Assembly: GCF_005889725.1 (NCBI RefSeq)
Contig: NZ_VCKX01000010.1
Coordinates: 39,771 to 103,770, forward strand
DNA length: 64,000 nucleotides
Direction of reading: 5' to 3'
Source of the DNA: Nonomuraea zeae
Lineage (GTDB): Bacteria; Actinomycetota; Actinomycetes; Streptosporangiales; Streptosporangiaceae
In this document: one piece after another, positions 34,713 through 42,141 of the stretch
How positions within the stretch are numbered: the stretch's first letter is position 1
Layout of the letters: every line of letters starts with the position of its first letter
Notes under the pieces: generated by a model
The model's input: the letters and a program-made list of their open reading frames with translations, nothing else
What the model was told of the DNA's origin: nothing
The model's database searches: none
Position numbers and translations under genes: made by a program

Positions 34713-35283
34713 CGCCGGCTACCTGCTCGGCTCGGTGCCGGTCGCGGTCCTGGTGGCGCGCGTGCACGGTGTCGATCCGCGCGACGTCGGCGACCGCAAC
34801 CCGGGGTACTGGAACGTCAAGGAGCAGCTCGGCCGGCGGGCGGCGGTGCCGGTGTTCGCCGGCGACACGCTGAAGGGGGCGCTGGCCGCCCTGAGCGGGC
34901 TGCTGATCAGCGGCGGCCACACCACCGTGCTCGGCGCGGTCACCGCTGAGAGCGTGGCGCCGGTGTACCTGGCGGTGGCGGCGGCCATGGCCGGGCACGC
35001 GTGGCCGGTCTTCGCCGCCTTCCGTGGCGGCCGCTGCATCCTCACCTTCGCGGGCGGCATCGCGGTGATCTGCCCTCCGGCGTTCGTGCTGGCGGTGGCC
35101 GCGCTGGTGGTGACGGCGCTGGCGCTGCGCTCGTTCGCGATGGGGGCGCGCCTGGCGGTGTTCGGCGTGCCGGTGCTGCAACTGCTGTTCGCGCCCGCGG
35201 AGCTGGTGGCGGCCACCGGCGGGCTGATGTGCCTCATCGGGCTGCGCTTCGGCCAGGCCGCGCTGGCCGACCGCCGCCGCTGA
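34687..35283 (+). CDS. Divergent PlsY-like acyltransferase (membrane)
   Basis: A 198-residue membrane protein with five or more hydrophobic segments. PlsY transfers the acyl group from acyl-phosphate to glycerol-3-phosphate. The PlsY frame is visible: GYLLGSVPVAVLVARVHGVD, then DTLKGALA and GHAWPVFAAFRGG. Key positions differ: GSGN-x-GATN is GDRNPGYWN and the phosphate-binding GGKGVAT is GGRCILT. Such changes suggest a different acyl acceptor or loss of activity. GAGGTGG nine bases before the ATG sets the start. It is oppositely oriented between crtA-like and glycosyltransferase genes, overlapping both. Pairing with the nearby PlsX is the likely functional link. Confidence 0.75.
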   Translation: MVEVLVAVIAGYLLGSVPVAVLVARVHGVDPRDVGDRNPGYWNVKEQLGRRAAVPVFAGDTLKGALAALSGLLISGGHTTVLGAVTAESVAPVYLAVAAAMAGHAWPVFAAFRGGRCILTFAGGIAVICPPAFVLAVAALVVTALALRSFAMGARLAVFGVPVLQLLFAPAELVAATGGLMCLIGLRFGQAALADRRR

Positions 35284-36349
35284 CGCCCGGATAGGTACGG
35301 CCCCGCCACGTGCGGACGGGCCGCCGCGTGGCCTGGGTCAGCCGGAACGCCGACGCCGGATCGAGCAGCGGCGACAGCAGCAGGCCCGCGCCGGGCTCGC
35401 GGTAGCTGCCCCGCAACGCGCCCGCCAGCAGCAGCCGCAGCCCGAGCAGCGCCACATCCAGCGGGGCCGGGCGGCCGGCGACCAGCCGGAGCACGGGCAG
35501 CGCCCCGGTCAGCCAGATGACGGCCAGGTCGGCCGCCTGCCAGCCGGGCCCGGTCACATCACGCAGCGGCAGCGAACGGCCCCACTCCCGCCACAGCTCG
35601 CGGACCGAATCGTGCATGTCGACCTCCAGCAGGCCGCCCGCATCCAGGAAACCCACCTTCCAGCCCTGCGCGGCCAGGCGCCGGGCCAGCGCCACGTCGT
35701 CGGTCATCCGGTCCCGCACGAGCGCGAAGCCGTCCGCCTCGGTCATCCGATCCCGGCGGAAGGCCATGCACTGCCCGTTGGCGACGAGGCGATGCGCCGG
35801 CGGCGGGCTGGCCGGGCCGATGGGCCCGAACCGGTAGACCAGCGTGGCCAGCATGGAGGCGTGCAGGGCCTGCTCCAGCAGGCCGTCACAGACGAACCTG
35901 GGGCCGGCGCTCACCAGGTTGTAGCGCTCCAGGGCGCCGGCCAGCGCGCCGAACAGACCGGAGGCGGGCCGGGCGTCGGCGTCCAGCGTCACCACGACCT
36001 CGCCGCCGGCGGCGGCCACCCCCTGGCGTAGCGCCCACTGCTTGCCCACCCACCCCGCGGGCAGCGGTTCGGCGGTGACGACCTTGGCTCCCAGCGACGC
36101 GGCCAACTCGGCCGTGCCGTCGCTGGAGCCGTCGTCGACGACGATCACCTCGGTGACGGCAGGGGCCGCGAGCACGGCGCGCAGGCAGGGCCCGATCCTG
36201 GCCACCTCGTCGCGGGCGGGGATCACCACGGAGATCGTCAGGCCGGCGTCCGGGCGGGCCCGCAGCGGCGGCTGCCGCCGCCGGCCCCGCCCGAGCCTCG
36301 CGACGACGACCGCGCCCGCGACCACCTGCGCCAAAGTGAGAAGCCTCAT
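35234..36349 (-). CDS. Family 2 glycosyltransferase, CrtQ-like
   Basis: A 371-residue GT2 enzyme with an N-terminal membrane segment (RLLTLAQVVAGAVVVARLG). ISVVIPARDEVARIGPCLRA, IVVDDGSSDGTAEL and VTLDADARP (metal-binding DAD) are the nucleotide-sugar site; RMTDDVALARRLAAQGWKVG contains the catalytic Asp region and LWREWGRSL the QxxRW-like motif. C-terminal hydrophobic segments anchor it in the membrane. It resembles carotenoid glycosyltransferases of the CrtQ group, so it would glycosylate the 1'-hydroxyl made by CruF. Its start codon overlaps a 15-codon leader frame (ATGA) produced by a 44-bp duplication. Its 3' end overlaps the convergent PlsY-like gene by 50 bp. Confidence 0.87.
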   Translation of the reverse strand: MRLLTLAQVVAGAVVVARLGRGRRRQPPLRARPDAGLTISVVIPARDEVARIGPCLRAVLAAPAVTEVIVVDDGSSDGTAELAASLGAKVVTAEPLPAGWVGKQWALRQGVAAAGGEVVVTLDADARPASGLFGALAGALERYNLVSAGPRFVCDGLLEQALHASMLATLVYRFGPIGPASPPPAHRLVANGQCMAFRRDRMTEADGFALVRDRMTDDVALARRLAAQGWKVGFLDAGGLLEVDMHDSVRELWREWGRSLPLRDVTGPGWQAADLAVIWLTGALPVLRLVAGRPAPLDVALLGLRLLLAGALRGSYREPGAGLLLSPLLDPASAFRLTQATRRPVRTWRGRTYPGVSGGGRPARPGRSAAR

Positions 36350-36393
36350 CGCACACCCCCGCCGGTCCGCCACGCCGTGGTGAGCGGCCTCAT
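36346..36393 (-). CDS. 15-codon coupled leader frame 2 (MRPLTTAWRTGGGVR)
   Basis: ATG at 36393 opens a 15-residue frame whose TGA overlaps the glycosyltransferase ATG (ATGA). GGGGG ends six bases before that next start, a plausible ribosome site. The peptide's first eight residues match the glycosyltransferase N-terminus (MRLLTLAQ), showing that it arose by duplication of that gene's start. It is probably a by-product or a translational relay, not a functional peptide. Confidence 0.55.
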   Translation of the reverse strand: MRPLTTAWRTGGGVR

Positions 36394-36437
36394 CTCGAAC
36401 CCCCGCCGGTCCGCCACGCCATGGTGAGCGGCTTCAT
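36350..36437 (-). repeat. Two tandem 44-bp repeats between crtI-like and glycosyltransferase genes
   Basis: Units 36437-36394 and 36393-36350 are near identical (each starts ATGARGCCGCTCACC and contains GGCGGACCGGCGGGGGT). The start of the glycosyltransferase gene is a diverged third copy. Since 44 is one less than 45, each unit shifts frame by one base and so closes one short frame exactly where the next opens. Confidence 0.92.
36390..36437 (-). CDS. 15-codon coupled leader frame 1 (MKPLTMAWRTGGGSR)
   Basis: ATG at 36437 overlaps the stop of the CrtI-like gene, and its own TGA overlaps the ATG of leader frame 2, giving a chain of three stop-start overlaps. GGCGGG lies just ahead of it inside the CrtI-like gene. 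It is 11 of 15 residues identical to leader frame 2. Translation is inferred from the arrangement only. Confidence 0.55.
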   Translation of the reverse strand: MKPLTMAWRTGGGSR

Positions 36438-37873
36438 CGCGCACCCGCCTGGAAGTCCTGCGCGACCATGGCGGCCACGATGCGCGCGCCCAGGGCCACC
36501 ATCGGCAGGCCGCCGCCCGGGTGCGCCGAGCCGCCCACCAGGTACAGGCCGCGGCGCGGGCCCCGGTTTCCGGGGCGCAGGAAGGACGCCAGCCTGCCCC
36601 GGTAGGCGCTGCCGTAGATGGCGCCGCCCCAGGCCCCGTAGCGCTCCCGCAGATCGGCCGGGGTGAAGACGTCGACGAAGCGCAGCCGCCCCGCCAGGTC
36701 GTGGCCGCGCTCGGCCAGCCGCTCCAGCACCAGATCGCGGTACGCCTCCACCCCGATCGGCCACCGGCCGGGATCGCGGGCGGGCACGTTGACCAGCATG
36801 CTCCAGTTCTCCGCGCCCTGCGGGGCCTGGGAGGGGTCGTCCACGGACGAGCAGCCGATGTAGATCGTCGGGTCGAGCGGCGGACGCCCCCGGTCGAAGA
36901 TGTCGGCGAACTCCTTCTCATAGTCGGCCGAGAACAGCACCGAATGATGCGGCAGCCCCGGCGTGCGTCCCTCCACCCCGGCCAGCAGCAGCAGCGCCGA
37001 CGACGAGGGCCCCAGCCGGGCGATGCGGCGCAGCCGCCGGCGGTTCGGCAGCAGGCGGCCGTACAGGGCGGCGGCGTCGGTGTTGGCCACCACGACGTCG
37101 GCCCGGACGCGTTCGCCGCTCGCCAGCCGCACCCCCGTGACCCGGGAGTCGCCGGCCTCGACGGCGGAGACCGGCTCGGACAGGAACACCTGCACGCCGG
37201 CCGCCTTCAGCAGCAGGGCCAGGTCGTCGGCCAGCCGGGCCAGGCCGCCGGGCGCGTACCAGACGCCCTGCCCGTGCTCCAGCGCCGGCACGCAGCCCAG
37301 CGCGGCGGGCGCGCGATACGGGCTCGACCCGGCATAGGTGGCGTAGCGGCCGGTGTACTGCCGCAGCCGGGCGTCGCGGAAGTAGCGCCGGGCCAGCCCG
37401 TCCAGCGTGCGCGCGGGCGCCACGGCCAGCAGGTCCGACAGGCGGGCCTCGCCAGGCGGCCGGACCAGCGGCCCGGCGAACACGGTCCGGCTCGCCGCCC
37501 GCAGGCATCCCTGTGCCCAATCGTGGAAGGCGCGCCAGGCCCGCCCCTCCCCTGGGGCCAGCCGCTCCACCGCGGCGGCCATCCGCTCGGGGTCGCGCCG
37601 GGCGTCCAGCACCGTGCCGTCGGCGAACCGGTAGCGGCACAGCAGCTCCGGCTCGACCAGCTCGCGCTCCAGCCCCAGCTCGCGAAACAGCTCCGGCATG
37701 GTGAGCAACGAGGGCCCCAGGGAGAAGGTGAACCCGTCGCGGCGGTGCTCGGCCAGCTTGCCGCCCAGCCGGGGCAGCTGCTCGTACAGCCGGACCTCGT
37801 TCCCCTGCCTGGCCAGCAGCAGTGCGCACACCATGCCGCCCACGCCGCCGCCGATCACCGTCACCTCTGCCAT
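36434..37873 (-). CDS. CrtI/CrtD-type carotenoid FAD oxidoreductase, second copy
   Basis: A 479-residue flavoprotein. VTVIGGGVGGMVCALLLARQ at 4-23 binds FAD and GLYLVGGSAHPGGGLPMVAL near the C-terminus is the family signature. SLGPSLLTMPELFRELGLER and HGQGVWYAPGGLARLADDLA occur where CrtI-type desaturases recognise substrate. It differs strongly from the crtI product above, so it likely performs another step, such as CrtD-type 3,4-desaturation or a CrtO-like reaction. The ATG lies within the end of the CruF gene (13-bp overlap). Its stop overlaps the first 15-codon leader frame. Confidence 0.87.
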   Translation of the reverse strand: MAEVTVIGGGVGGMVCALLLARQGNEVRLYEQLPRLGGKLAEHRRDGFTFSLGPSLLTMPELFRELGLERELVEPELLCRYRFADGTVLDARRDPERMAAAVERLAPGEGRAWRAFHDWAQGCLRAASRTVFAGPLVRPPGEARLSDLLAVAPARTLDGLARRYFRDARLRQYTGRYATYAGSSPYRAPAALGCVPALEHGQGVWYAPGGLARLADDLALLLKAAGVQVFLSEPVSAVEAGDSRVTGVRLASGERVRADVVVANTDAAALYGRLLPNRRRLRRIARLGPSSSALLLLAGVEGRTPGLPHHSVLFSADYEKEFADIFDRGRPPLDPTIYIGCSSVDDPSQAPQGAENWSMLVNVPARDPGRWPIGVEAYRDLVLERLAERGHDLAGRLRFVDVFTPADLRERYGAWGGAIYGSAYRGRLASFLRPGNRGPRRGLYLVGGSAHPGGGLPMVALGARIVAAMVAQDFQAGAR

Positions 37874-38607
37874 GATCGCCTCCAGGCCGGCGCGGCGAAC
37901 GCGCCCATCGTGATCCCGCCCGCCACCGCCACCAGCGGATCGGGCGGGTCGAACACCGCCGCGAAGGCGAGCGTCTCCATGGCCGCCATGACCGTGTAGA
38001 GCGCGAGCAGCCCCCGCCCCGGCCCCGCGGCGCCGCAGACGCGCCCGACGACCAGCATGACCAGGGCCGACACGAGCAGCCATCCGGCGAAGTTGGTCAG
38101 CGGGATGCCGCGGTAGAAGCCGTCCTCCGCCCAGGTCCACAGACCCAGCCGGACCATCTGCGGGTCGAGGAACAGGTCCCACGCCGTCAGCGCGCCCGCG
38201 CCCGCGCAGACGCGCGCCCACCCGCCGGCCGGTACGACGGCGGCCGCCACCGCGTACGCGGCCAGACCCATGCCGCCCCAGGCCAGCGCCACCACCACGG
38301 GAACACCGGCGACCTGCGGCCACAGCACGCCGGTGTAGCGGTACTCACCGAACGGGAACCCGGTCAGCACTCCGGCCAGCTCGGCCGCGTAGCCGGTCAG
38401 CACCGCCGCGCCGAACGCGGTCGTCGCCCTGGCCGGTCCCCATGCGTCCGCGGCGAAGGCGACGGCGCAGACGGCCAGCAGCACGACGATCGGCCCGGTG
38501 TACCGCTCGGGCCGATCGTCGAGCCCGGAGGCAACCTGCGCGCCCATCATGGCCAGCAACGACAGCACGCCGAGCGCGCGTGCCGGCCCAAGGGCCACAC
38601 CTTTCAC
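37861..38607 (-). CDS. cruF: CruF-like carotenoid 1',2'-hydratase (DUF422)
   Basis: A 248-residue integral membrane protein with about seven hydrophobic segments. FGEYRYTGVLWPQVAGVPVV, AWDLFLDPQMVRLGLWTWAE and GFYRGIPLTNFAGWLL are the conserved DUF422/CruF blocks holding acidic and aromatic residues. CruF adds water across the end-group double bond of acyclic carotenoid ends, producing the 1'-hydroxyl that is then glycosylated. The start is uncertain: GTG codons at 38607, 38631 and 38658 are in frame and none has a strong ribosome site; 38607 is nearest the first membrane helix. It begins the leftward cruF-crtI2-glycosyltransferase run. Confidence 0.85.
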   Translation of the reverse strand: MKGVALGPARALGVLSLLAMMGAQVASGLDDRPERYTGPIVVLLAVCAVAFAADAWGPARATTAFGAAVLTGYAAELAGVLTGFPFGEYRYTGVLWPQVAGVPVVVALAWGGMGLAAYAVAAAVVPAGGWARVCAGAGALTAWDLFLDPQMVRLGLWTWAEDGFYRGIPLTNFAGWLLVSALVMLVVGRVCGAAGPGRGLLALYTVMAAMETLAFAAVFDPPDPLVAVAGGITMGAFAAPAWRRSWQR

Positions 38608-38723
38608 CCGTGCGCCTGGCGTCTGTTCCACACCCTGTCTTTCGCAGCGGCCGTGCACACGGATGCACCTGCCCCGCCGCGCGCCAAATGATCACCATGG
38701 CGGTGCGAGCATCAGGACAAGGA

Positions 38724-39257
38724 TCACTCCCTGCGCCGGGCCGCCGCGGCGATGGCCGGAGTCCGGGTGTTCGGGTTGCGGACGGCGATCGAGACGTTGA
38801 GCGCGGTGGCGAACAGTGTCCAGGCCGCGTACGGCAGCAGAGCGAGACCCGCGCGGCGATCGGCGCGCAGGAATCGGCGTACGAGGACGACGTTGGAGGC
38901 GTTGAGCGCGACGATGTCGGCCAGCGCGAGCCGGGGTGCGCGGGCGGCGAAGAACAGCGGCGTCCAAGCCGCGTTGAGCGCCAGGTTCAGGGCGAAGGCG
39001 CGCCTCAGCCGGGCGCGGCCGTCCTCTTCGGTCTCCTCGGTCAGGGCGCGGGCGCCGGAGTAGGCGATGAGCCCGTACAGCGGCGTCCAGACCAGGCCGA
39101 AGGCTTGTGACGGTGGCTGCCAGCGGGGCTTGCGTAGCGTGCGGTACCACGCCGAATTCGCGTCGGTGGACAGTCCGCCGAGCGCGGCCGCCGCGGTGAC
39201 CGCGGTGGCCGTCTTCAGCAGGTAACGGCGGAACGAGGGTCGGGCTGCCGGTGTCAT
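38724..39257 (-). CDS. TspO/MBR family protein
   Basis: A 177-residue membrane protein with five predicted helices. AWYRTLRKPRWQPPSQAFGL, VWTPLYGLIAYSGARAL and ALNLALNAAWTPLFFAARAP are the tryptophan- and aromatic-rich blocks of TspO. Family members bind tetrapyrroles and, in Rhodobacter, influence pigment gene expression in response to oxygen. It lies upstream of and in the same direction as cruF with a 116-bp gap. A link to light, porphyrin or B12 signalling by the LitR-type regulator is attractive but unproven. The N-terminal 20 residues include a twin-arginine-like RRYLLKTA, probably chance. Confidence 0.87.
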   Translation of the reverse strand: MTPAARPSFRRYLLKTATAVTAAAALGGLSTDANSAWYRTLRKPRWQPPSQAFGLVWTPLYGLIAYSGARALTEETEEDGRARLRRAFALNLALNAAWTPLFFAARAPRLALADIVALNASNVVLVRRFLRADRRAGLALLPYAAWTLFATALNVSIAVRNPNTRTPAIAAAARRRE

Positions 39258-39355
39258 GCTCGCCCCCTACCCTCGTCGCGCGCTCCGATCTGCTCTTCTG
39301 GTGCCCCCATCGGGATCACGCAAAGCACGCAGGGGTGGCCGGGGCCCTGCGGCCC

Positions 39356-40366
39356 TCATGGCGTGACCTTGAGCGCGAGCACGCAGGCGTCGTCCCGGTG
39401 GGTGCCCGCATCCCTCAGCAGCGTGGCCGCCACCACGGCGGGAGTGCGGCTCGTCAGGCCGGGGAACGCGGCGATGTCCCATCGGGCGGACAGCCCGTCG
39501 GAGTGCATCACGATCATGCTGTGCGGCGGCGCGGTGTAGGTGTACTCGCGCAGCGTCCTGCTGTGGCGGCCGGCGATGCCGGCCAGGGAGATCAGGCCTT
39601 GCCGGCCCTCAGGATTGACGATCCAGCCCGAGATGTTGCCGATCCCGGCGTAGCGCACCAGCCCGCTCGCCCGGTCGAGCCGGGCCACCGCGACGGCGGC
39701 GCCCCTGCTGCCGTCCAACGCGCGGTGCAGGCGCTCCAGCAGCGGCACCGGCGGCAGCTCGCCGTGCTCCTGGAAGGTGCGCAGCGCCCGCCGGGAGGCC
39801 TCCGCCGCCAGCTCGCCATGGCCGAGCCCGTCGCACACCATCGCCATCGCCGTCTCGTCGGTGTCGAAGCAGGCGAACGCGTCGCCGCAGACGCTCTCCT
39901 CACCGATGGGCCGGCTCAGGCCGCTCACCCGCGAGACCCGTGGCGGCCGCTCGTCGGCGGTGAAGCACATCCCGATCACGGTTCCACGGCCGGGGATGGA
40001 GTAGACGTCGTGCGCCGCGGCCATCCGGGCGATGCCGCCCAGCCCGATCCCCAGCGTCCCGGCGGTGGAGTAGCCGTCGCGCCAGACGCGGTTGAGATCG
40101 GCGATCCCCGGCCCTTTGTCCAGCGCGAGGGCTTCGACGGCGGCCGGCGCGTCCGGGTACGGCCGGATCAGCATCGTTCCCTCGACCGCGTGCTTGACCA
40201 GGTTGGAGGCCGCCTCGCTGACCGCGATGCCCACCCGCTCGCGGGCGACCTGGCCGAATCCCAGGGTCCCGGCGAGCGCCATCGCGGCCCGGCGGGCGAC
40301 ACCGATGGCGCTGGCATCCTCTACCCGGAACCAGGCTTCGTTGCCGGAGCGGATCATCTGCCCCAT
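39356..40366 (-). CDS. HATPase-SpoIIE phosphatase fusion (RsbT/RsbX-like)
   Basis: A 336-residue protein with an anti-sigma-kinase-like ATPase domain at about 10-130 (GIAVSEAASNLVKHAVEG N-box, DKGPGIADL, GTLGIGLGGIARM) and an RsbX-type PP2C domain at about 150-335 (CGDAFACFDTDETAMAMVCD, DGLGHGELAAEASR, MIVMHSDGLSARWD). The ATG at 40366 is 12 bp inside the rsbT gene. RsbX resets the stressosome by dephosphorylating RsbR and RsbS. The fused ATPase domain may sense or compete with RsbT. It is the last gene of the rsbR-rsbS-rsbT-rsbX-like run. Confidence 0.9.
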   Translation of the reverse strand: MGQMIRSGNEAWFRVEDASAIGVARRAAMALAGTLGFGQVARERVGIAVSEAASNLVKHAVEGTMLIRPYPDAPAAVEALALDKGPGIADLNRVWRDGYSTAGTLGIGLGGIARMAAAHDVYSIPGRGTVIGMCFTADERPPRVSRVSGLSRPIGEESVCGDAFACFDTDETAMAMVCDGLGHGELAAEASRRALRTFQEHGELPPVPLLERLHRALDGSRGAAVAVARLDRASGLVRYAGIGNISGWIVNPEGRQGLISLAGIAGRHSRTLREYTYTAPPHSMIVMHSDGLSARWDIAAFPGLTSRTPAVVAATLLRDAGTHRDDACVLALKVTP

Positions 40367-40755
40367 TTGGTCACCGTCACCCGGGTGCCCTGGCCAGGCT
40401 CCGAGGTCAGGTCGAACTCGTCCATGAGACGGCGCGAGCCGCTCAAGCCGAGGCCGAGGCCGCCTCCCGTGCTCCATCCGTCGGTGAGGGCCTGCGCCAG
40501 ATCAGCGATTCCCGGGCCGTCGTCGCTGAAGAGCAACCGCAGGCCCCGCCGGGCGCCGCGGCTGACCACCTCGATCCGGACCTGGCCGCCCCCGCCGTAC
40601 ACCACGGTGTTGCGGGCCAGCTCGCTGGCGGCGGTCACCACCTTGGTCTGGTCCACCACCGACAGCCCGATCTCCTGAGCCACGGTGCGCACGCGCTGGC
40701 GCACCGCGACCACGTCGCCGTTACCGGCGATCTGCAGCTCTACGACATCATTCAC
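40354..40755 (-). CDS. rsbT: Stressosome serine kinase RsbT
   Basis: A 133-residue GHKL ATPase. VVTAASELARNTVVYGGGGQ is the N-box, FSDDGPGIADLAQAL the G1 box and GGGLGLGLSGSRRLMDEFDL the G2 box. RsbT phosphorylates RsbS and RsbR, is released from the stressosome and then activates a downstream phosphatase; the full-length match to RsbT leaves little doubt about the family. Its ATG overlaps the rsbS stop and it overlaps the RsbX-like gene by 13 bp. The likely downstream phosphatase could be one of the SpoIIE proteins in this window; that is a guess. Confidence 0.93.
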   Translation of the reverse strand: MNDVVELQIAGNGDVVAVRQRVRTVAQEIGLSVVDQTKVVTAASELARNTVVYGGGGQVRIEVVSRGARRGLRLLFSDDGPGIADLAQALTDGWSTGGGLGLGLSGSRRLMDEFDLTSEPGQGTRVTVTKWGR

Positions 40756-41132
40756 CAGGACACCGGGGCCGCCCCGGCGTCAGAACGATCTTCGAGCAGC
40801 GCGACACCCTTCTCAAGGTTGAGTGCGGTACGCACGCCACCAAGGGACAGGCCGAGCTCGACCAGCGTGATGGCCACCGCCGGCCGCATGCCCACGACGA
40901 TCGTCTCGGCGTCCAGCACGCGCGAGATCGACGCGATGGTGGCCAGCATCCGGCCGATGAAGGAGTCGACGATCTCCACGGCGGAAATGTCGATGATCAC
41001 CCCGCGGGCGGCGCTCTCCACGACGGCCTCGGCCAGGTCCTCCTGCAACGCCAGGACGCCCTGATCCTCCAGCTCGACCTGGATGGAGACGATGAGGATG
41101 TCATCGAGCTTGAGTATGGGCACGCGCTCCAT
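40752..41132 (-). CDS. rsbS: Stressosome STAS protein RsbS
   Basis: A 126-residue single STAS domain. VPILKLDDILIVSIQVELED and GVIIDISAVEIVDSFIGRML carry the fold, with the phosphorylatable Ser in VDSFIG. RsbS builds the stressosome core together with RsbR and is phosphorylated by RsbT under stress. The ATG shares one base with the rsbR stop (TGATG), and the stop overlaps the rsbT start. An alternative longer frame extends upstream but runs through rsbR in another phase and is not real. Confidence 0.93.
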   Translation of the reverse strand: MERVPILKLDDILIVSIQVELEDQGVLALQEDLAEAVVESAARGVIIDISAVEIVDSFIGRMLATIASISRVLDAETIVVGMRPAVAITLVELGLSLGGVRTALNLEKGVALLEDRSDAGAAPVSW

Positions 41133-41995
41133 CAGACGCGCTCCGTCCCCACCACGACCCGCTTGCCCGCGCCCCGCGAGATCTGCACGCCGCTGCGCCG
41201 CAGCGCGTGCGCCAGGGCGTCGGCCAGCGAGGACTTGGTGACGATGTCGCCGAACTCGATGCCCAGCGCCACGATCGTCTGAGCGATCTGCGGGCGGATC
41301 CCGGAGATCACGCATTCGGCGCCCATCAACCGGGCCGCCATCACCGTCTTGAGCAGGTGCTGGGCCACCTCGGTGTCCACCGCCGGCACCCCGGTGATGT
41401 CGATCACCGCATGCTCGGCGCCGGTCTCGACCAGCCCCTCCAGCAGCTTCTCCATGACCACCTGCGTGCGGGCCGAATCGAGCGTGCCCACCAGCGGCAC
41501 CGCGAGGATGCCGTCCCACAGCTTCACCACCGGCGTGGACAGCTCCAGCAGCTGCTCGGCCTGACCGGAGATGATCTTCTCGCGGGCGGTGACGTAGGTC
41601 TCGAACGTGTACAGGCCCAGGTCGTCGATGAACTTGGAGAACCAGATGTAGCCACGCAGGCTGTCGAAGTCCTCGTCGGCCTCGACGACCTCGTAGACCG
41701 CCTCCTTGAGACTGAACACCACGCTCGCGGTGTCGGACGGGGTGAACCCCTCGCGGGCCTGGCCGCGGGACAGCTCCCCCAGCAGGCCGCGCAGATCACT
41801 GGCGTCCCCGCCCTTCTCGAGCGAGAGGTGAAGGGCCTGGTAGATCTCCCGCAGCCGGCCGGTCAGCAGGGCGCGATCGGCGTGGCCGCCGCCGGTGTCC
41901 GCGGCCAGATCGATCCAGCGCTTGAGAATGGGCTCACCTTGCTCCCTGAGGAGCGCTTCGATGCGCAGCCGATCGGCGTCGCCGTGAACGGTCAA
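41132..41995 (-). CDS. rsbR: Stressosome sensor RsbR
   Basis: A 287-residue protein with an N-terminal helical RsbRD-like sensor domain (about 8-150) and a C-terminal STAS domain (about 165-275). VIDITGVPAVDTEVAQHLLK contains the Thr phosphorylated in RsbR proteins, and SGIRPQIAQTIV a second Thr site. The start is TTG, supported by AGGAG six bases upstream. It is the first gene of the rsbR-S-T-X-like cluster, 146 bp downstream of the SigB-type sigma gene. The stimulus it detects is unknown; the N-terminus is not heme- or flavin-binding by motif. Confidence 0.9.
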   Translation of the reverse strand: MTVHGDADRLRIEALLREQGEPILKRWIDLAADTGGGHADRALLTGRLREIYQALHLSLEKGGDASDLRGLLGELSRGQAREGFTPSDTASVVFSLKEAVYEVVEADEDFDSLRGYIWFSKFIDDLGLYTFETYVTAREKIISGQAEQLLELSTPVVKLWDGILAVPLVGTLDSARTQVVMEKLLEGLVETGAEHAVIDITGVPAVDTEVAQHLLKTVMAARLMGAECVISGIRPQIAQTIVALGIEFGDIVTKSSLADALAHALRRSGVQISRGAGKRVVVGTERV

Positions 41996-42075
41996 AGCGT
42001 GCTCCTGTTGGGGCGTAGGCAGTATTCGGTTGTGAAGCGTTCACGCAGGCTACCCGCTTTGTGACCGTGCCTCTA

Positions 42076-42117
42076 CCGCGCGGCCTCTTCCGCGCGGCCT
42101 CTTCCGCACGACCTCTT
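42076..42117. repeat. Three tandem 14-bp repeats (CCGCGCGGCCTCTT)
   Basis: Two perfect copies and one with two changes lie between the sigma gene stop and rsbR. On the minus strand the unit is AAGAGGCCGCGCGG, so each copy carries a ribosome-site-like AAGAGG. Function unknown; may be simple slippage. Confidence 0.85.
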
Positions 42118-42141
42118 CCGCTGGGGCAGCCGCCGTGCGGG

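Noticed and set aside
38653..38668. Inverted repeat GTGCA-N6-TGCAC near the cruF start
   Set aside because: Arms are short and the repeat overlaps one of the possible cruF starts; likely to occur by chance at this GC content.
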